64,000 bases of DNA from Saturnia japonica (lineage: Eukaryota; Arthropoda; Insecta; Lepidoptera; Saturniidae): contig CM065334.1 of assembly GCA_033032175.1 (NCBI GenBank), forward strand, positions 2,229,705-2,293,704. The letters run 5' to 3'. Below are positions 1 through 10,117 of the stretch, in pieces. The notes under the pieces were generated by a model that searched no databases, was not told where the DNA came from, and saw only the letters and a program-made list of their open reading frames with translations. Position 1 is the first letter of the stretch. Each line of letters begins with the position of its first letter. A program made the translations under genes and the position numbers.

Positions 1-545
1 TTACCCCTAGAAAAGTGATGGTCACTGTTTGGTGGTCTAGCGCCGGTGTGATTCATCACAACTTCTTACCAAACGGGGTGAGCATTACTCCAGATGTGTA
101 CTGTGAAGAACTGAACACAATGATGGAGAAGCTGGCACATCTCCAACAATCAATCGCTCGTCTCCGCTGCTCCTGCACGACAACGCGCGATCTCATACTG
201 CACAGCAGACGGTCTCCAAGTTGCAAGAACTGAGGTTGGAAGTTCTCCGTCATCCGCCCTACTCACCAAACCTTGCGCCTACAGACTACTACTTTTTCCA
301 GAATTTGGATAACTCCTTGGCGGGGAAAAAATTCAATATCCGAGAGGCAGTACAAAATGCCTTTGAAGAATTTGTTGCCTCCCGTCCAGCTGATTTCTTT
401 AAGAAGGGCATCAATAAACTGCCACTGCGCTGGCAAAGATGCATTGATTGCATGGGTGATTACTTCGATTAATACAAATAAAAAATACATGATAAAATTT
501 CGTTTAAATTTTTTCATACAAAACGGCAATTTCATATGTAATGAC
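1..545 (+). pseudogene. Degenerate mariner-type transposase, 3' part
   Basis: This is the C-terminal half of a mariner (Tc1/mariner superfamily) DDD transposase, cut by the window start. One frame (about 15-130) carries VTVWWSSAGVIHHNFLPNG. The reading then shifts, and the following frame carries LLLHDNA with the second catalytic Asp, then YSPNLAPTDYYFF with the third, and stops at 470-472. At least one frameshift separates the parts, so the copy is dead. The AT-rich sequence after the stop is probably the element's 3' end. I did not identify the terminal inverted repeat. Confidence 0.85.
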
Positions 546-580
546 CTAATATAACTTTATACCCCTTTTAATTTATACCT

Positions 581-917
581 TTAATTAATACGCTTAGTAT
601 TGCGTGCACGGAGGACTGTGAGATTTGGCATGATTAAAGTTTATATGGAGAAGGAGGGCAGAAAGCTAAAATGTATCTATAATAATATCTGTTACTAATA
701 TAATAAGTTACATAAATAAATAAATACTGCGAATCCTAACTCGACCAGTGCCATTGAACTTAGACCCCTTCAAAATATTGATATTGTCACTCATTTAAAA
801 GTGACAGCTAGTGATGTAGATAATACTCATTGATTATGAATACTGTAAATGTCAAACAGAAAATAGTCTACGATCAAAAAGTCGCTGGTCGAATTTCGAC
901 CTTAGGGCGATTGCTAT
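581..917 (+). mobile_element. Helitron-like element HelA, copy 1
   Basis: Non-autonomous Helitron-like copy of a family (label mine) that occurs five times in the window. It contains the shared core near GGACTGTGAGATTTGGCATG, the TGTCAAACAGAAAATAGTCT block, and the 3' hairpin GGTCGAATTTCGACC just before the end. Its 3' end reads CTAT rather than CTAG. The 5' border is approximate. No coding capacity. Confidence 0.7.
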
Positions 918-2507
918 TACTTATTATGCGTCTAAGATATGTAACTCAAGCTAAGAAAAGAGCTGATGACTTTGAAACTGCTGAACCGATTTTGATAAAA
1001 TATGCCTAAGAACCAGAACTAGAAAAACCTGCTTTCAAATAAATAAAAAACTCATCCAAATCGATTCACGCGTTTATGAACTACGGTGCTATAGACAGAC
1101 ACACTTGCACGCACACACATAGTGATCAAACTTTGTTGCGTCGGGGATTAAAAAGGATAGTTTAAGAAAGGAAATAAATATGACAAAATCTATAGGTACT
1201 TATAAATAAAAATAAAATTATGTTTGTCGGTTACAGTATCATTTAAGAACGGCTGGACCGATTTAGTTGGATTTGGTTTGGTTGGTTTGGCATGAAATAT
1301 GTGAAAAAGTTTTCAGGTAAGTTTCAAATTCGCAACCTTTACGTCCCTTTTTCTGTCGGATTTTTGTATGAACTTAAGACCATAACTATATTAAAGGTGA
1401 ATTATATGTGATTCTTTTTTGTTTTGTTAAAGGTCATGTAAAAGTTATCAGGAAAGTAACGGTATAGGTGGTGCTGTTGTCGATTGACTATTGGGAAGAG
1501 CAGAACAATGTCTGTCGGGCCAATTAGTCAATTATAATATATTCAGATTTTCTTAAAGAAAAAGTTTGTGAGTATGTTGGCTCTGACGCACGGCTTTTAA
1601 ATAAGATCGTCTTTGAATACTCAATAGTTAAAGAGGTGATTGATTGACTAATTGACGGACTGACTGATTGAGTGGTTAATGGTTGATGGATGGACAGTGG
1701 AACTCTTCAGTGGCTTCTAGTAAACCACTCGAGTGTAGGCTCCAGTCCATTAGATAGGCTTGGTAACGAAGGTCTGGTGATGGAGCCGGCGGATATTTTA
1801 TAATTTCTATTGCTAATAATATCGTAATTTTTATTGCTAATTATAGCGTGATTTTTATTACTAATAATATCATGATTTTTATTGCTAATAAGAGCATGAT
1901 TTTTTTATCTACATACTTTTATGTCTTTTATATTGCTTTTGTTGCGGACATTCTTATATGTGGACCTTAAAGTTCATAGTAACATGAATGCTAACAAAGT
2001 ACTTTTTTAATATTCATAAATATCTTGTAAGGGTCTAAAAAGGGTGAATAACTTTTGAATTGTATTGAGAAAAGCGAGGAAAAGTCGCTAGATAGGAGTA
2101 AGTATAACTAAAACGGAATTTATAAAACCATCCCCTAAAACTTAAAAGGTTCAACAGGACAAATGATTAATGAATATGTAATGATTTCAAATGAAAATCA
2201 AACAACAGGCTTTCCTTTGAAGGGAAATTTTAAAGGTTTTTTGTATTATTTTTAAATGAATACGCTGTTAATAAAAGCTATTTATTATGTTAAGTGAAAA
2301 TGTTTTTTTAGGATGGCGTCAACTTTTCTACCAAGGGTTAGTAACTAAGCCAAGCCAAGAAAATATCTTAATATGATTTCTTTATAAAGTTTTCTTTACA
2401 CAAAATCTCATATTGATTTCCGAACACATTAAGTATTTCATACAACCTCTAATAGTTACCTCATTGAGTGCTAGTTTTTGTTTATTATAAAGTTTTTTTA
2501 TTTATCA
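917..2507. other. Gene-free intergenic sequence
   Basis: AT-rich sequence with no supportable gene. It holds a small 24-bp minisatellite (listed separately) and unassigned repeat-like sequence. No long open frame or RNA gene seen. Confidence 0.6.
1803..1898. repeat. 24-bp minisatellite, 4 copies
   Basis: Four consecutive 24-bp units of the form ATTTTTATTGCTAATNATAG plus CGTG or a close variant, starting at 1803, 1827, 1851 and 1875. The units differ by one to a few bases. Local tandem duplication; no function suggested. Confidence 0.85.
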
Positions 2508-2905
2508 CTAGCTGTGCACACGGCTGCGTTTGCGTGGACCACAGAATGCCGTCGATCGGGCACACGCGCGAATCGTACTTCCCCGCTCCCAGTTATTTTA
2601 AAGATAAACATGCTCATTGTGAGCGGTCTTTTAGATATATGCTTTGCTAACTTTTTTGGATAATATATCTCTTGGTTTATTCAGTGTAAGCAATTTAATA
2701 AACACCCAAATTGATCCATCATCACCAGTTTTCTTGTTTTTACGTAGAAACATAATTCTTTTTTGAAAATAAATGTTACTTAAAGTATTCCTTATAACAT
2801 CTGCTATCTATCTACCATTAAAAATCCATTTGAAATAGGTCCAAGATTCCCCAGAACAAACAAACAGACAGGCAGACAGACAAAAATTTTAAAAACTGTT
2901 TTCAC
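2508..2905 (-). mobile_element. Helitron-like element HelB, copy 1 (truncated)
   Basis: Reverse-orientation copy beginning with the family 3' end, CTAGCTGTGC on this strand, followed by the characteristic GTGGACCACAGAATGCC. It ends after the ACAGACAGGCAGACAGAC stretch and lacks the family's TC 5' end. HelB is the commonest family in the window, with nine copies. Confidence 0.65.
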
Positions 2906-2999
2906 ACCTGTGCGCGTATACCTGCACTTGAGAGCCAGTCCCCTCCAATAGGCTTAGCGTGATACCACATCGTCACTTAACATTAGACGATATTACAGT

Positions 3000-3265
3000 C
3001 AATAATAACAATAACCGAACTAAGAAAACGACAATTTTTAACAAAAAAGAAAACCAAAGGCAATGATTTTCAGAATCCCCTGGTGTATCTTCGAAGTCGA
3101 AGGTCGAAAGCCAATGAAATTAAAATGAGACCACCCTTAAGGTATCCCCTTTCTAAAGAAAAAAGAATCATCTAAATCTGTTGATAAACAAAGAAGTTAT
3201 GGCTGATTATAAAAAAAATAACTTTCGAATTGAGAACCTCCTCAAATTTTTGAAACCGGTTTAAA
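3000..3265 (+). repeat. Dispersed repeat G, copy 1
   Basis: About 260 bp sharing the blocks GTGTATCTTCGAAGTCGAAG and ACTTTCGAATTGAGAACCTC with copies near 16005, 23325, 27755 (inverted) and 54285. No coding potential. Borders approximate; class not determined. Confidence 0.6.
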
Positions 3266-3624
3266 GAAGAACCTAAAACATTTCCTCATGTAGATGATTG
3301 TCAAGCTCGAAGTCTCAGTATTATGATATAGACATGAATTACACATGTATCTACGATCGGGCGATAATTAAAAGGGTAGGTTGGGGAGGAAAAAAAAAAC
3401 ATATTGACTGGTCAGCGGAATACCGATCCTCCCCGAGTCACCCGATGCGGTTTGCCGACCCTCGCGATTATCGGTGTTTAATGATCTATTATTTTTTGAT
3501 GAAATTAACGCGCTCTTGTCTCTAATATTCATCTTTTTAAACTATATTTTTTTATATATACACCTCACGGTACTCGTTACCGCTGCGTACACTATACCGC
3601 ATTACCATGAAAAAAAGATCTAAT

Positions 3625-3920
3625 ATACAATTAATAAAATTGAAGTGTCTGTTTGGTTCTTTCACTGGTAGATAGAAGTTTGGTGGAAGTTCCGCGCAAA
3701 TAAAAAAAATTATCATGCTGAATCGATTCGAGCGCTTTCATGGCTTATGTTGAGTAAACTATAAAAGATATAGCAAATTAATGTACTACATAATTGTAGA
3801 CATTAAAAAGACCTACAAAAATTTCAGCGAAAGTATATGTCTATCTTCTAAGGAACACTCACGATAAGCATTTTTGTCTTTAAAGTAACCGGGAGCGGGG
3901 GAGCAAGATTCGAGTGTGTG
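3625..3920 (+). mobile_element. Helitron-like element HelB, copy 2 (deleted)
   Basis: Starts with the family 5' sequence TTAATAAAATTGAAGTGTCT and continues through GACATTAAAAAGACCTAC and ACCGGGAGCGGGGGAGCAAG. Shorter than the full 520-530 bp copies, with an internal deletion after the 5' segment, and without a clear CTAG end. Confidence 0.6.
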
Positions 3921-4163
3921 CTTATCGTTTTCTTGCCCATATCTCATTCAAGTAGTTTCAGCTTAAAATATTTTACTTCTCTGTCAGTCTCCTCTATCAG
4001 CTCTTATATCAGTATTCATTCACACCTTTTGTACGCATATCATTCCTAACATATTATAACATAGGTACCATCACGACTGTATTCGGTGTAGGGTTAGGCA
4101 GAGGTGTACTAATACATGTACACCCACACGAACCCACAGTTCGCCGGTTATGTTTTTAGATGC

Positions 4164-4301
4164 TGTAAGCGACACGATATAAGTAGATAGATGTGTGACG
4201 CTGCGGTGGGACGGTCGCCAGCTGTATTAATGTAAATCGTTATCGCCCGGCAAGCGACCGTTCCGCATCGATCCGTTAGACGGCGAGTTATATAGCTTAC
4301 A
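4164..4301 (+). repeat. 5' long terminal repeat of the Bel/Pao element
   Basis: 138 bp starting TGTAAGCGACACG and ending ATAGCTTACA, giving the short inverted ends TGTAAG/CTTACA. Very short for a Bel/Pao LTR. It should hold the promoter and the R region, but I could not pick a TATA box or polyadenylation signal with confidence. Confidence 0.95.
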
Positions 4302-4304
4302 GTT

Positions 4305-4322
4305 TGGTCGATCGAGCCGAAT
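4305..4322 (+). promoter_or_regulatory. Putative primer-binding site
   Basis: TGGTCGATCGAGCCGAAT begins three bases after the 5' LTR. The leading TGG matches the CCA end of a tRNA, as expected for reverse-transcription priming. I did not establish which tRNA it pairs with. Confidence 0.6.
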
Positions 4323-4328
4323 CGCTAA

Positions 4329-7300
4329 ATGTTCCGAAGTCCTACGCAAAGTGTGATGAAAACAAGAAGTGCCCTTCGTAAAGAACGAAACATTATGAAT
4401 AAAGAAGCACCTAATAAACAGAAAAGTGAAATTAAAGAGGTGGACGCGGGTAGTATGGTGAAATCTGAGCCGCCGTTGAGCGCGGTTCAACAAGTACCGC
4501 CCGTTCACAATTCTCAAAAAGGTTCTTCTAAAAAATCTTCTTCATCTTTGGCAACACGCAAAGCGAAATTGGAATTCGAGGCGGCAGAAGCCAGAGCGAA
4601 AATTCAGATGGAATTAATTGAAAAAAAACTTGCCGTGGAATTAGCGGATCTAGAGGAACAAAGCAGTGTCAAAACTGTTAGTCAAACTCATAATGATATA
4701 GAAAAGTGGTTGGAGCATAGCCAGCAAGAACTGGAAGCACGACCCGCCCCCGATCAAGGTCACAATTCGGGCGCGCCGTGCCCGCTGACGTCAAATAACG
4801 CCGGCAACGATAAGGGTACAGTTCACCTTCTGGCAAGTGCCCTAAAGGACCTTACAACTGCTTCTGCAGCTAATGGTGTTAATCCAACCCTCGTGAGCCG
4901 TCTATGCACCTCACGGGATTTACCGTCGTTTGCAGGAGATCCCATGGAATGGCTTCAATTCAAACAGGAATATGAAGAGTCATCTCAAGTATGTCAATTT
5001 AGTCCTAAAGAGAATCTGTGGAGGTTACGAAAGTGTCTGCGAGGACCAGCACGCGAAGCCGTGTCGGCTTTACTCATCAGTGTAACCACACCTGAAATGG
5101 TGATGTCTACTCTGGAATTACAGTTTGGAAATCCGGATATTATTTTGTCAAAAATTATGGTGGATATCCAAAAACTACAACCAGTTTCACATGACTACCA
5201 AAGAGATATTGTGTCTTTTTCAGTAAAAGTGCGCAACTATGTAGCCGCGGTCAGTGTAATTGGTCGAGGTGAATATTTAGTGGCCACAAATGTGATTACA
5301 AGCGTGTTAAGTAAATTACCTACAGTCCTACTTTCGAAATGGGCCGACTATAGTTACCCGATTATTACACAAGGCAAAAGACCAACCCTACATACTTTAG
5401 CGGAATTTTTACACGAGGAAGCCAAAAAAATGACTACCTTGGCCTTAGTGAACACACGCAGTATGTTTGATACTAGTAAAAAAAAGTATCAGGAATCTGC
5501 ACGCCCACATTTAGTCTTAGTAAATAAAGAAGAAAACATAATTAAAAACTGTTTTTATTGCCGCATCGATAGTCACAAACTCACGGCATGCAGAAAGTTT
5601 AAAAAAATATTAAGAAAAGATCGGTGGACGTTTGTAAAAAGAAATAAACTTTGCTACAAATGTTTATTATCAACTCACCGGCGGGAAACATGCCCGGCCG
5701 ATGTGTGTGACGTAGATAACTGCGGACTACAACATCACCGCTTGCTGCATTATAACTACAGTAAGAAAAATAATGAACGTGATTGTAGCGAACGCGAAGC
5801 GCAGCCAGAAAGTGTAACACATATAAATTCTATAACAAACAGTAAAGTGTTATTAAAGGTTGTGCGCGTTAATTTACACGGCCCTAATGGTACTTTTAGT
5901 GTGTGTGCGTTACTGGACGACGGGTCCACTGTGAGTCTTATCAGTGCCGCGCTGACGTCACGGTTAGGGCTATGTGGACGCCGCGATACGATACGTGTAG
6001 CTGGTGCGTGGGACGATGATGAACTCGTCTGTGAAACTGAGGTGGTACGTCTCCAGATGTCAACCTGTGAAGGACATAATTATGAACTGTATGCACGTAG
6101 TGTTAAGAGACTTAATTTACCCAACCAGAGTTTATGTGTAGTTAATTGTAGTAACTATGATCATTTAAAAAATTTAAAATTTAATTTATGCGATAAAAAT
6201 GTAAAACCGGAATTACTTATTGGACAAGATAATTATAATTTGTTAATGCCATTGAAGTATAGGATAGGTAAACTTAACGAACCTTGTGCAACACTCACCC
6301 CTCTAGGTTGGTGCATCCATGGAAGGGTACCGGTGAATACATCGTGCGCAAGTAATACCACACTCGCGATACGAGACTACGATTACGAGGACATCCAGGT
6401 AACACAGGACCGGGATGAAGAAAAATTCATACTGGAACAGTTACATGAGCAGGTACGAAAGTCCTTTACTATTGACTCGATGGGTATATCAGACAGGCCG
6501 CGTCAAAATGCTGATGATGTACGTGCACAGGAATATCTGGATAATACGGCACGTCTAATTAATGGTAGATGGCATGTAGGCTTACCTTGGCGCGATTACA
6601 ACTCCAAAATGCCTGATTCCAAATTAAGTGCACTAAATAGGTTTAAATCTATTGAAAAGAAGATGGCCTTAAACGAGGAATTCGCACTTAGGTACAGGGA
6701 ACGAGTTAAGCACCTGATAAATAACAATTTCGCTGAAAAGGTTAGTGATATTAATATAAATAGAAGAATATGGTACTTACCTCATTTTGCTGTAGATAAT
6801 CCTAGTAAAAAGAAGCTCCGTCTTGTGTTTGACGCGGCTGCAAAAACAAAAGGATTGTCATTAAATGATTATTTACTGAAAGGTCCCGATATGCTTACAT
6901 CTTTGTTTGGTATAATGTTGCGATTCCGTGAACATAGGGTTGCGATCGCTGGGGATATAAGAGATATGTTTTTAAGGATAAAAATTTTACCTGAAGACCA
7001 AGATTCTCTGAGATTTCTATGGCGAGATGACATAAATAGTCCTATAGAATCATATAGAATGACGTCATTAATATTTGGTGCTAACTGTTCTCCATTTATA
7101 GCTCAATTTATTAGAAATAAAAACGCGCATCGTTTCACTGCGACTATGCCAACAGCTGTTGAAGCGATAAGTAAACAACACTATATGGACGATTATATAG
7201 ATAGTCAACCAGACGAGATGACATGTATTAACTTAGCGAAAAATATTAGTTTTATTCACAAACAAGGTGGTTTTGTACTATGTAACTGGCTAAGCAATAG

Positions 7301-9992
7301 TGTTCAGGTTTTAAATAATTTACCAAATGAATTGCTCGCAACTAATGCTCATAAATTAAAAATAGGTCAGCAGCTGGATGGTGAACGAGCCCTAGGACTT
7401 TTATGGTACCCACTAGAGGATTGCCTAGGCTTTGACGTATCGTTCAAACGAATCTCATCAGAGATTATAGATGGAAAGCGACCTACTAAGAGGGAGGCAT
7501 TGCGAGTAATAATGTCAATATTTGATGTGTATGGGTTTTTGTCGCCTATTACTATTAAAGGAAAAATTATAATGCAAGATACTTGGCGTTCTAGCATACA
7601 ATGGGACGATATCATACCTGACCATATTTTCAATAAATGGATTGATTGGTTACAGTTATTAAAAAGTATCGGCGCGCTGCGGTTGCCGCGATACTACCAA
7701 ACGTGCATGAAGACGGGCGAAACGGACGATACGCTGAGTGCAGGTGCACTGCATAGCACTGAGCGATACCTCGAGCACGTGTCGTCGCCGCCGCCGTCCG
7801 CGTCGACCGCGCCGCTTGCATCATCAGAGACAACGCTAGGACGCGGTGAGCCCGAGCCGTGTCGCTCGTTCATTTATAACAAAGACGATGCGCGCGCGCT
7901 AGTTAGCAACGAGCACTATACAAACTTACAATTACATGTATTTTGCGATGCTTCGACTCAAGCTATGTGTGCCGTAGCTTACTGGCGCTGGGAAAATGAT
8001 GGTATACGGACAGCATTTATAACTAGTAAATGTAGGGTCGCGCCACTGAAACACATGTCAGTTCCACGACTCGAATTACAGGCGGCACTTCTCGGTGCGC
8101 GCTTAGCTGATACAGTTGTAACAGAGCACAAGATAAAACCAAAAGAAAGGTTTTTCTGGAGTGATTCAAGTACTGTACTCCATTGGATTAGGAACGATTG
8201 TCGTAATTATAAAATATTTGTCGCTCACAGACTCGGAGAGATAGACGAGCTATCAAAAATAAGTGAATGGAGGTATGTGCCTACTAAATTAAATGTTGCT
8301 GATGTTGCCACAAGAGAACATTTCTGTTTTAACGTTTTTCAACGTGAATGGTTTTACGGGCCATCGTTTTTATTAGAAGACGAAGCATTATGGCCTATGG
8401 ACTTTTGTGTCCCTTTAACAGATGTGCCAGAGGTAGAACTTACATTAACCTTACATGAAACTATTCAAGACTTACCTGCCATTCCAGACCCATTGCGTTT
8501 CTCTTCGTGGTTGCGTTTATTAAAGTCTACATGTTATGTGTTACAGTTTATTGACAGAAAATTGAAGAAACTTACCTGTGACATCGACGGAGGTTTAATG
8601 TTGAGAGCCGAGACTTTGCTAATAAAATACGCACAGGCGCAAAGTTTTCCTAGTGATATTAGCGATCTGAAAAAGAAAAATATATTAGGAAATAAAAGTA
8701 AATTACTAACCTTGTCTCCAGTACTGGATGAACATGCAGTACTGCGCGTCGGTGGACGCATCGGTGTTGCGCGGGATGTTCCAGAGGAAATGAAGTACCC
8801 TGTTATTTTAGACGGCCGTCATCATATTTCTCGCTTAATAATTAAGCACTTTCACGTTCAAGCTGCTCACGGTAACACAGAAACAGTAGTCAACGAATTA
8901 AAACAGAAGTATTGGATTATACGTATCCGGCCTACAGTGAAGCGGGTAGCCTTGGAGTGCATGGTGTGTCGAATACGAAAAGCCAAACCCCAAGTACCGA
9001 GAATGGGAAACTTACCTGCTGGAAGGGTGGCTCACCATCAGAAACCATTTACTCATTGTGGTGTTGATCTATTTGGGCCCATCGCGGTTACTGTTGGGAG
9101 ACATAATGAAAAAAGATATGGCGTTCTTTTTACCTGCTTGACGGTGAGAGCGGTTCACATAGAAGTAGTACATTCCCTTACAACCGACTCGCTTCTGATG
9201 GCACTTCGCAGAATGGCCTCCAGACGAGGGTGGCCTGGTTATCTTTATTCTGATAATGGAACTAATTTACGAGGCGCTGATATCGAAATTAGGAAGTCCA
9301 TAAAGGAACTCGATGAAAAATTACTAAAAGAAACTGCCTGTAACTACGGAACAACATGGACGTTTATTCCGCCTTCTAGCCCACACTGGGGTGGGGCGTG
9401 GGAACGCCTCATAAGAAGTGTTAAAACTACACTGAAAGTAATTCTAAAAGAACGTGCACCGAAGGATGAAATATTAATCACATTGCTAGCAGAAGTGGAA
9501 AATATTGTGAATAGCAGGCCACTAAGTCATGTATCAGTTGAAGCTGGAACTATGGAGTCACTAACGCCCAATCATTTCTTAGTAGGAACTTCGTCCAACT
9601 TACCAGTATTGGGTCTCTTCGACGACTCTGACTTGATTTTGAGAAAGCAATGGCGTAAAGCTCAAGCATTAACTGATATGTTTTGGAGAAGGTGGGTGCG
9701 AGAGATCTTGCCAGAAATGCTACCCCGTAAAAGGTGGCACATCGATAAGCAGTGGCCGTTAGCGGTTGGAGATCTAGTTTTTGTCGCTGATCCTGATGCT
9801 CCTCGTGGGACTTGGCCACGAGGCATAATCAAAACTACCTTTCCCGGTAAAGATGGCCGAGTGCGAGTTGTCGAAGTCCAAACTGCTACCGGTACCCTTA
9901 AAAGATCTGTAGGTCGTGTCGCCAAAATACCAGTTGTGGATGAGTGCTGCCAGGGCAGTACTAGGGTGGGGAATGTAAGCGACACGATATAA
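4329..9992 (+). CDS. Bel/Pao gag-pol polyprotein (intact, 1887 aa)
   Basis: One uninterrupted frame encodes all proteins of the retrotransposon. Seen in order: a lysine- and glutamate-rich N-terminus; a DUF1759-type Gag region from about residue 198 (LPSFAGDPMEW); two zinc-knuckle-like Cys/His clusters near 407 and 442; an aspartic protease with ALLDDGST (Asp 530/531); reverse transcriptase with catalytic YMDD at 952-955; RNase H starting with FCDAS (Asp 1207) and FWSDSS; an HHCC integrase zinc finger from about 1498; and a DDE core with Asp1580, Asp1642 and Glu1692 (GGAWERL). A DUF5641-type C-terminal domain follows. A GC-rich Ser/Pro/Ala stretch of roughly 70 residues sits between RT and RNase H. 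The stop codon lies 17-19 bases inside the 3' LTR. The first ATG after the primer site is taken as the start; an ATG at residue 10 is an alternative. Confidence 0.95.
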   Translation: MFRSPTQSVMKTRSALRKERNIMNKEAPNKQKSEIKEVDAGSMVKSEPPLSAVQQVPPVHNSQKGSSKKSSSSLATRKAKLEFEAAEARAKIQMELIEKKLAVELADLEEQSSVKTVSQTHNDIEKWLEHSQQELEARPAPDQGHNSGAPCPLTSNNAGNDKGTVHLLASALKDLTTASAANGVNPTLVSRLCTSRDLPSFAGDPMEWLQFKQEYEESSQVCQFSPKENLWRLRKCLRGPAREAVSALLISVTTPEMVMSTLELQFGNPDIILSKIMVDIQKLQPVSHDYQRDIVSFSVKVRNYVAAVSVIGRGEYLVATNVITSVLSKLPTVLLSKWADYSYPIITQGKRPTLHTLAEFLHEEAKKMTTLALVNTRSMFDTSKKKYQESARPHLVLVNKEENIIKNCFYCRIDSHKLTACRKFKKILRKDRWTFVKRNKLCYKCLLSTHRRETCPADVCDVDNCGLQHHRLLHYNYSKKNNERDCSEREAQPESVTHINSITNSKVLLKVVRVNLHGPNGTFSVCALLDDGSTVSLISAALTSRLGLCGRRDTIRVAGAWDDDELVCETEVVRLQMSTCEGHNYELYARSVKRLNLPNQSLCVVNCSNYDHLKNLKFNLCDKNVKPELLIGQDNYNLLMPLKYRIGKLNEPCATLTPLGWCIHGRVPVNTSCASNTTLAIRDYDYEDIQVTQDRDEEKFILEQLHEQVRKSFTIDSMGISDRPRQNADDVRAQEYLDNTARLINGRWHVGLPWRDYNSKMPDSKLSALNRFKSIEKKMALNEEFALRYRERVKHLINNNFAEKVSDININRRIWYLPHFAVDNPSKKKLRLVFDAAAKTKGLSLNDYLLKGPDMLTSLFGIMLRFREHRVAIAGDIRDMFLRIKILPEDQDSLRFLWRDDINSPIESYRMTSLIFGANCSPFIAQFIRNKNAHRFTATMPTAVEAISKQHYMDDYIDSQPDEMTCINLAKNISFIHKQGGFVLCNWLSNSVQVLNNLPNELLATNAHKLKIGQQLDGERALGLLWYPLEDCLGFDVSFKRISSEIIDGKRPTKREALRVIMSIFDVYGFLSPITIKGKIIMQDTWRSSIQWDDIIPDHIFNKWIDWLQLLKSIGALRLPRYYQTCMKTGETDDTLSAGALHSTERYLEHVSSPPPSASTAPLASSETTLGRGEPEPCRSFIYNKDDARALVSNEHYTNLQLHVFCDASTQAMCAVAYWRWENDGIRTAFITSKCRVAPLKHMSVPRLELQAALLGARLADTVVTEHKIKPKERFFWSDSSTVLHWIRNDCRNYKIFVAHRLGEIDELSKISEWRYVPTKLNVADVATREHFCFNVFQREWFYGPSFLLEDEALWPMDFCVPLTDVPEVELTLTLHETIQDLPAIPDPLRFSSWLRLLKSTCYVLQFIDRKLKKLTCDIDGGLMLRAETLLIKYAQAQSFPSDISDLKKKNILGNKSKLLTLSPVLDEHAVLRVGGRIGVARDVPEEMKYPVILDGRHHISRLIIKHFHVQAAHGNTETVVNELKQKYWIIRIRPTVKRVALECMVCRIRKAKPQVPRMGNLPAGRVAHHQKPFTHCGVDLFGPIAVTVGRHNEKRYGVLFTCLTVRAVHIEVVHSLTTDSLLMALRRMASRRGWPGYLYSDNGTNLRGADIEIRKSIKELDEKLLKETACNYGTTWTFIPPSSPHWGGAWERLIRSVKTTLKVILKERAPKDEILITLLAEVENIVNSRPLSHVSVEAGTMESLTPNHFLVGTSSNLPVLGLFDDSDLILRKQWRKAQALTDMFWRRWVREILPEMLPRKRWHIDKQWPLAVGDLVFVADPDAPRGTWPRGIIKTTFPGKDGRVRVVEVQTATGTLKRSVGRVAKIPVVDECCQGSTRVGNVSDTI
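9964..9973 (+). promoter_or_regulatory. Polypurine tract
   Basis: GGGTGGGGAA directly abuts the 3' LTR, the expected place for second-strand priming. One T interrupts the purines. It overlaps the end of the coding frame. Confidence 0.7.
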
Positions 9993-10112
9993 GTAGATAG
10001 ATGTGTGACGCTGCGGTGGGACGGTCGCCAGCTGTATTAATGTAAACCAGTTATCGCCCGGCAAGCGACCGTTCCGCATCGATCCGTTAGACGGCGAGTT
10101 ATATAGCTTACA
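9974..10112 (+). repeat. 3' long terminal repeat of the Bel/Pao element
   Basis: 139 bp, near-identical to the 5' LTR. The difference is TAAACCAG here against TAAATCG in the 5' copy. The polyprotein stop codon TAA is at 9990-9992, inside this LTR. Confidence 0.95.
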
Positions 10113-10117
10113 GATGC

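Larger units (their letters stand above)
4159..10117 (+). mobile_element. Complete Bel/Pao LTR retrotransposon with target-site duplication
   Basis: Full-length element: 5' LTR 4164-4301, primer-binding region from about 4305, one gag-pol ORF 4329-9992, polypurine tract 9964-9973, 3' LTR 9974-10112. It is flanked by the 5-bp direct repeat GATGC (4159-4163 and 10113-10117). The element without the duplication is 5949 bp. The two LTRs differ by about one substitution and one single-base indel near the TGTAAA site, and the ORF is uninterrupted, so insertion was recent and the copy may be active. Domain order protease-RT-RNaseH-integrase, DUF1759-type Gag and D-D(49)-E integrase place it in Bel/Pao. 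No envelope-like ORF was seen. Confidence 0.97.
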
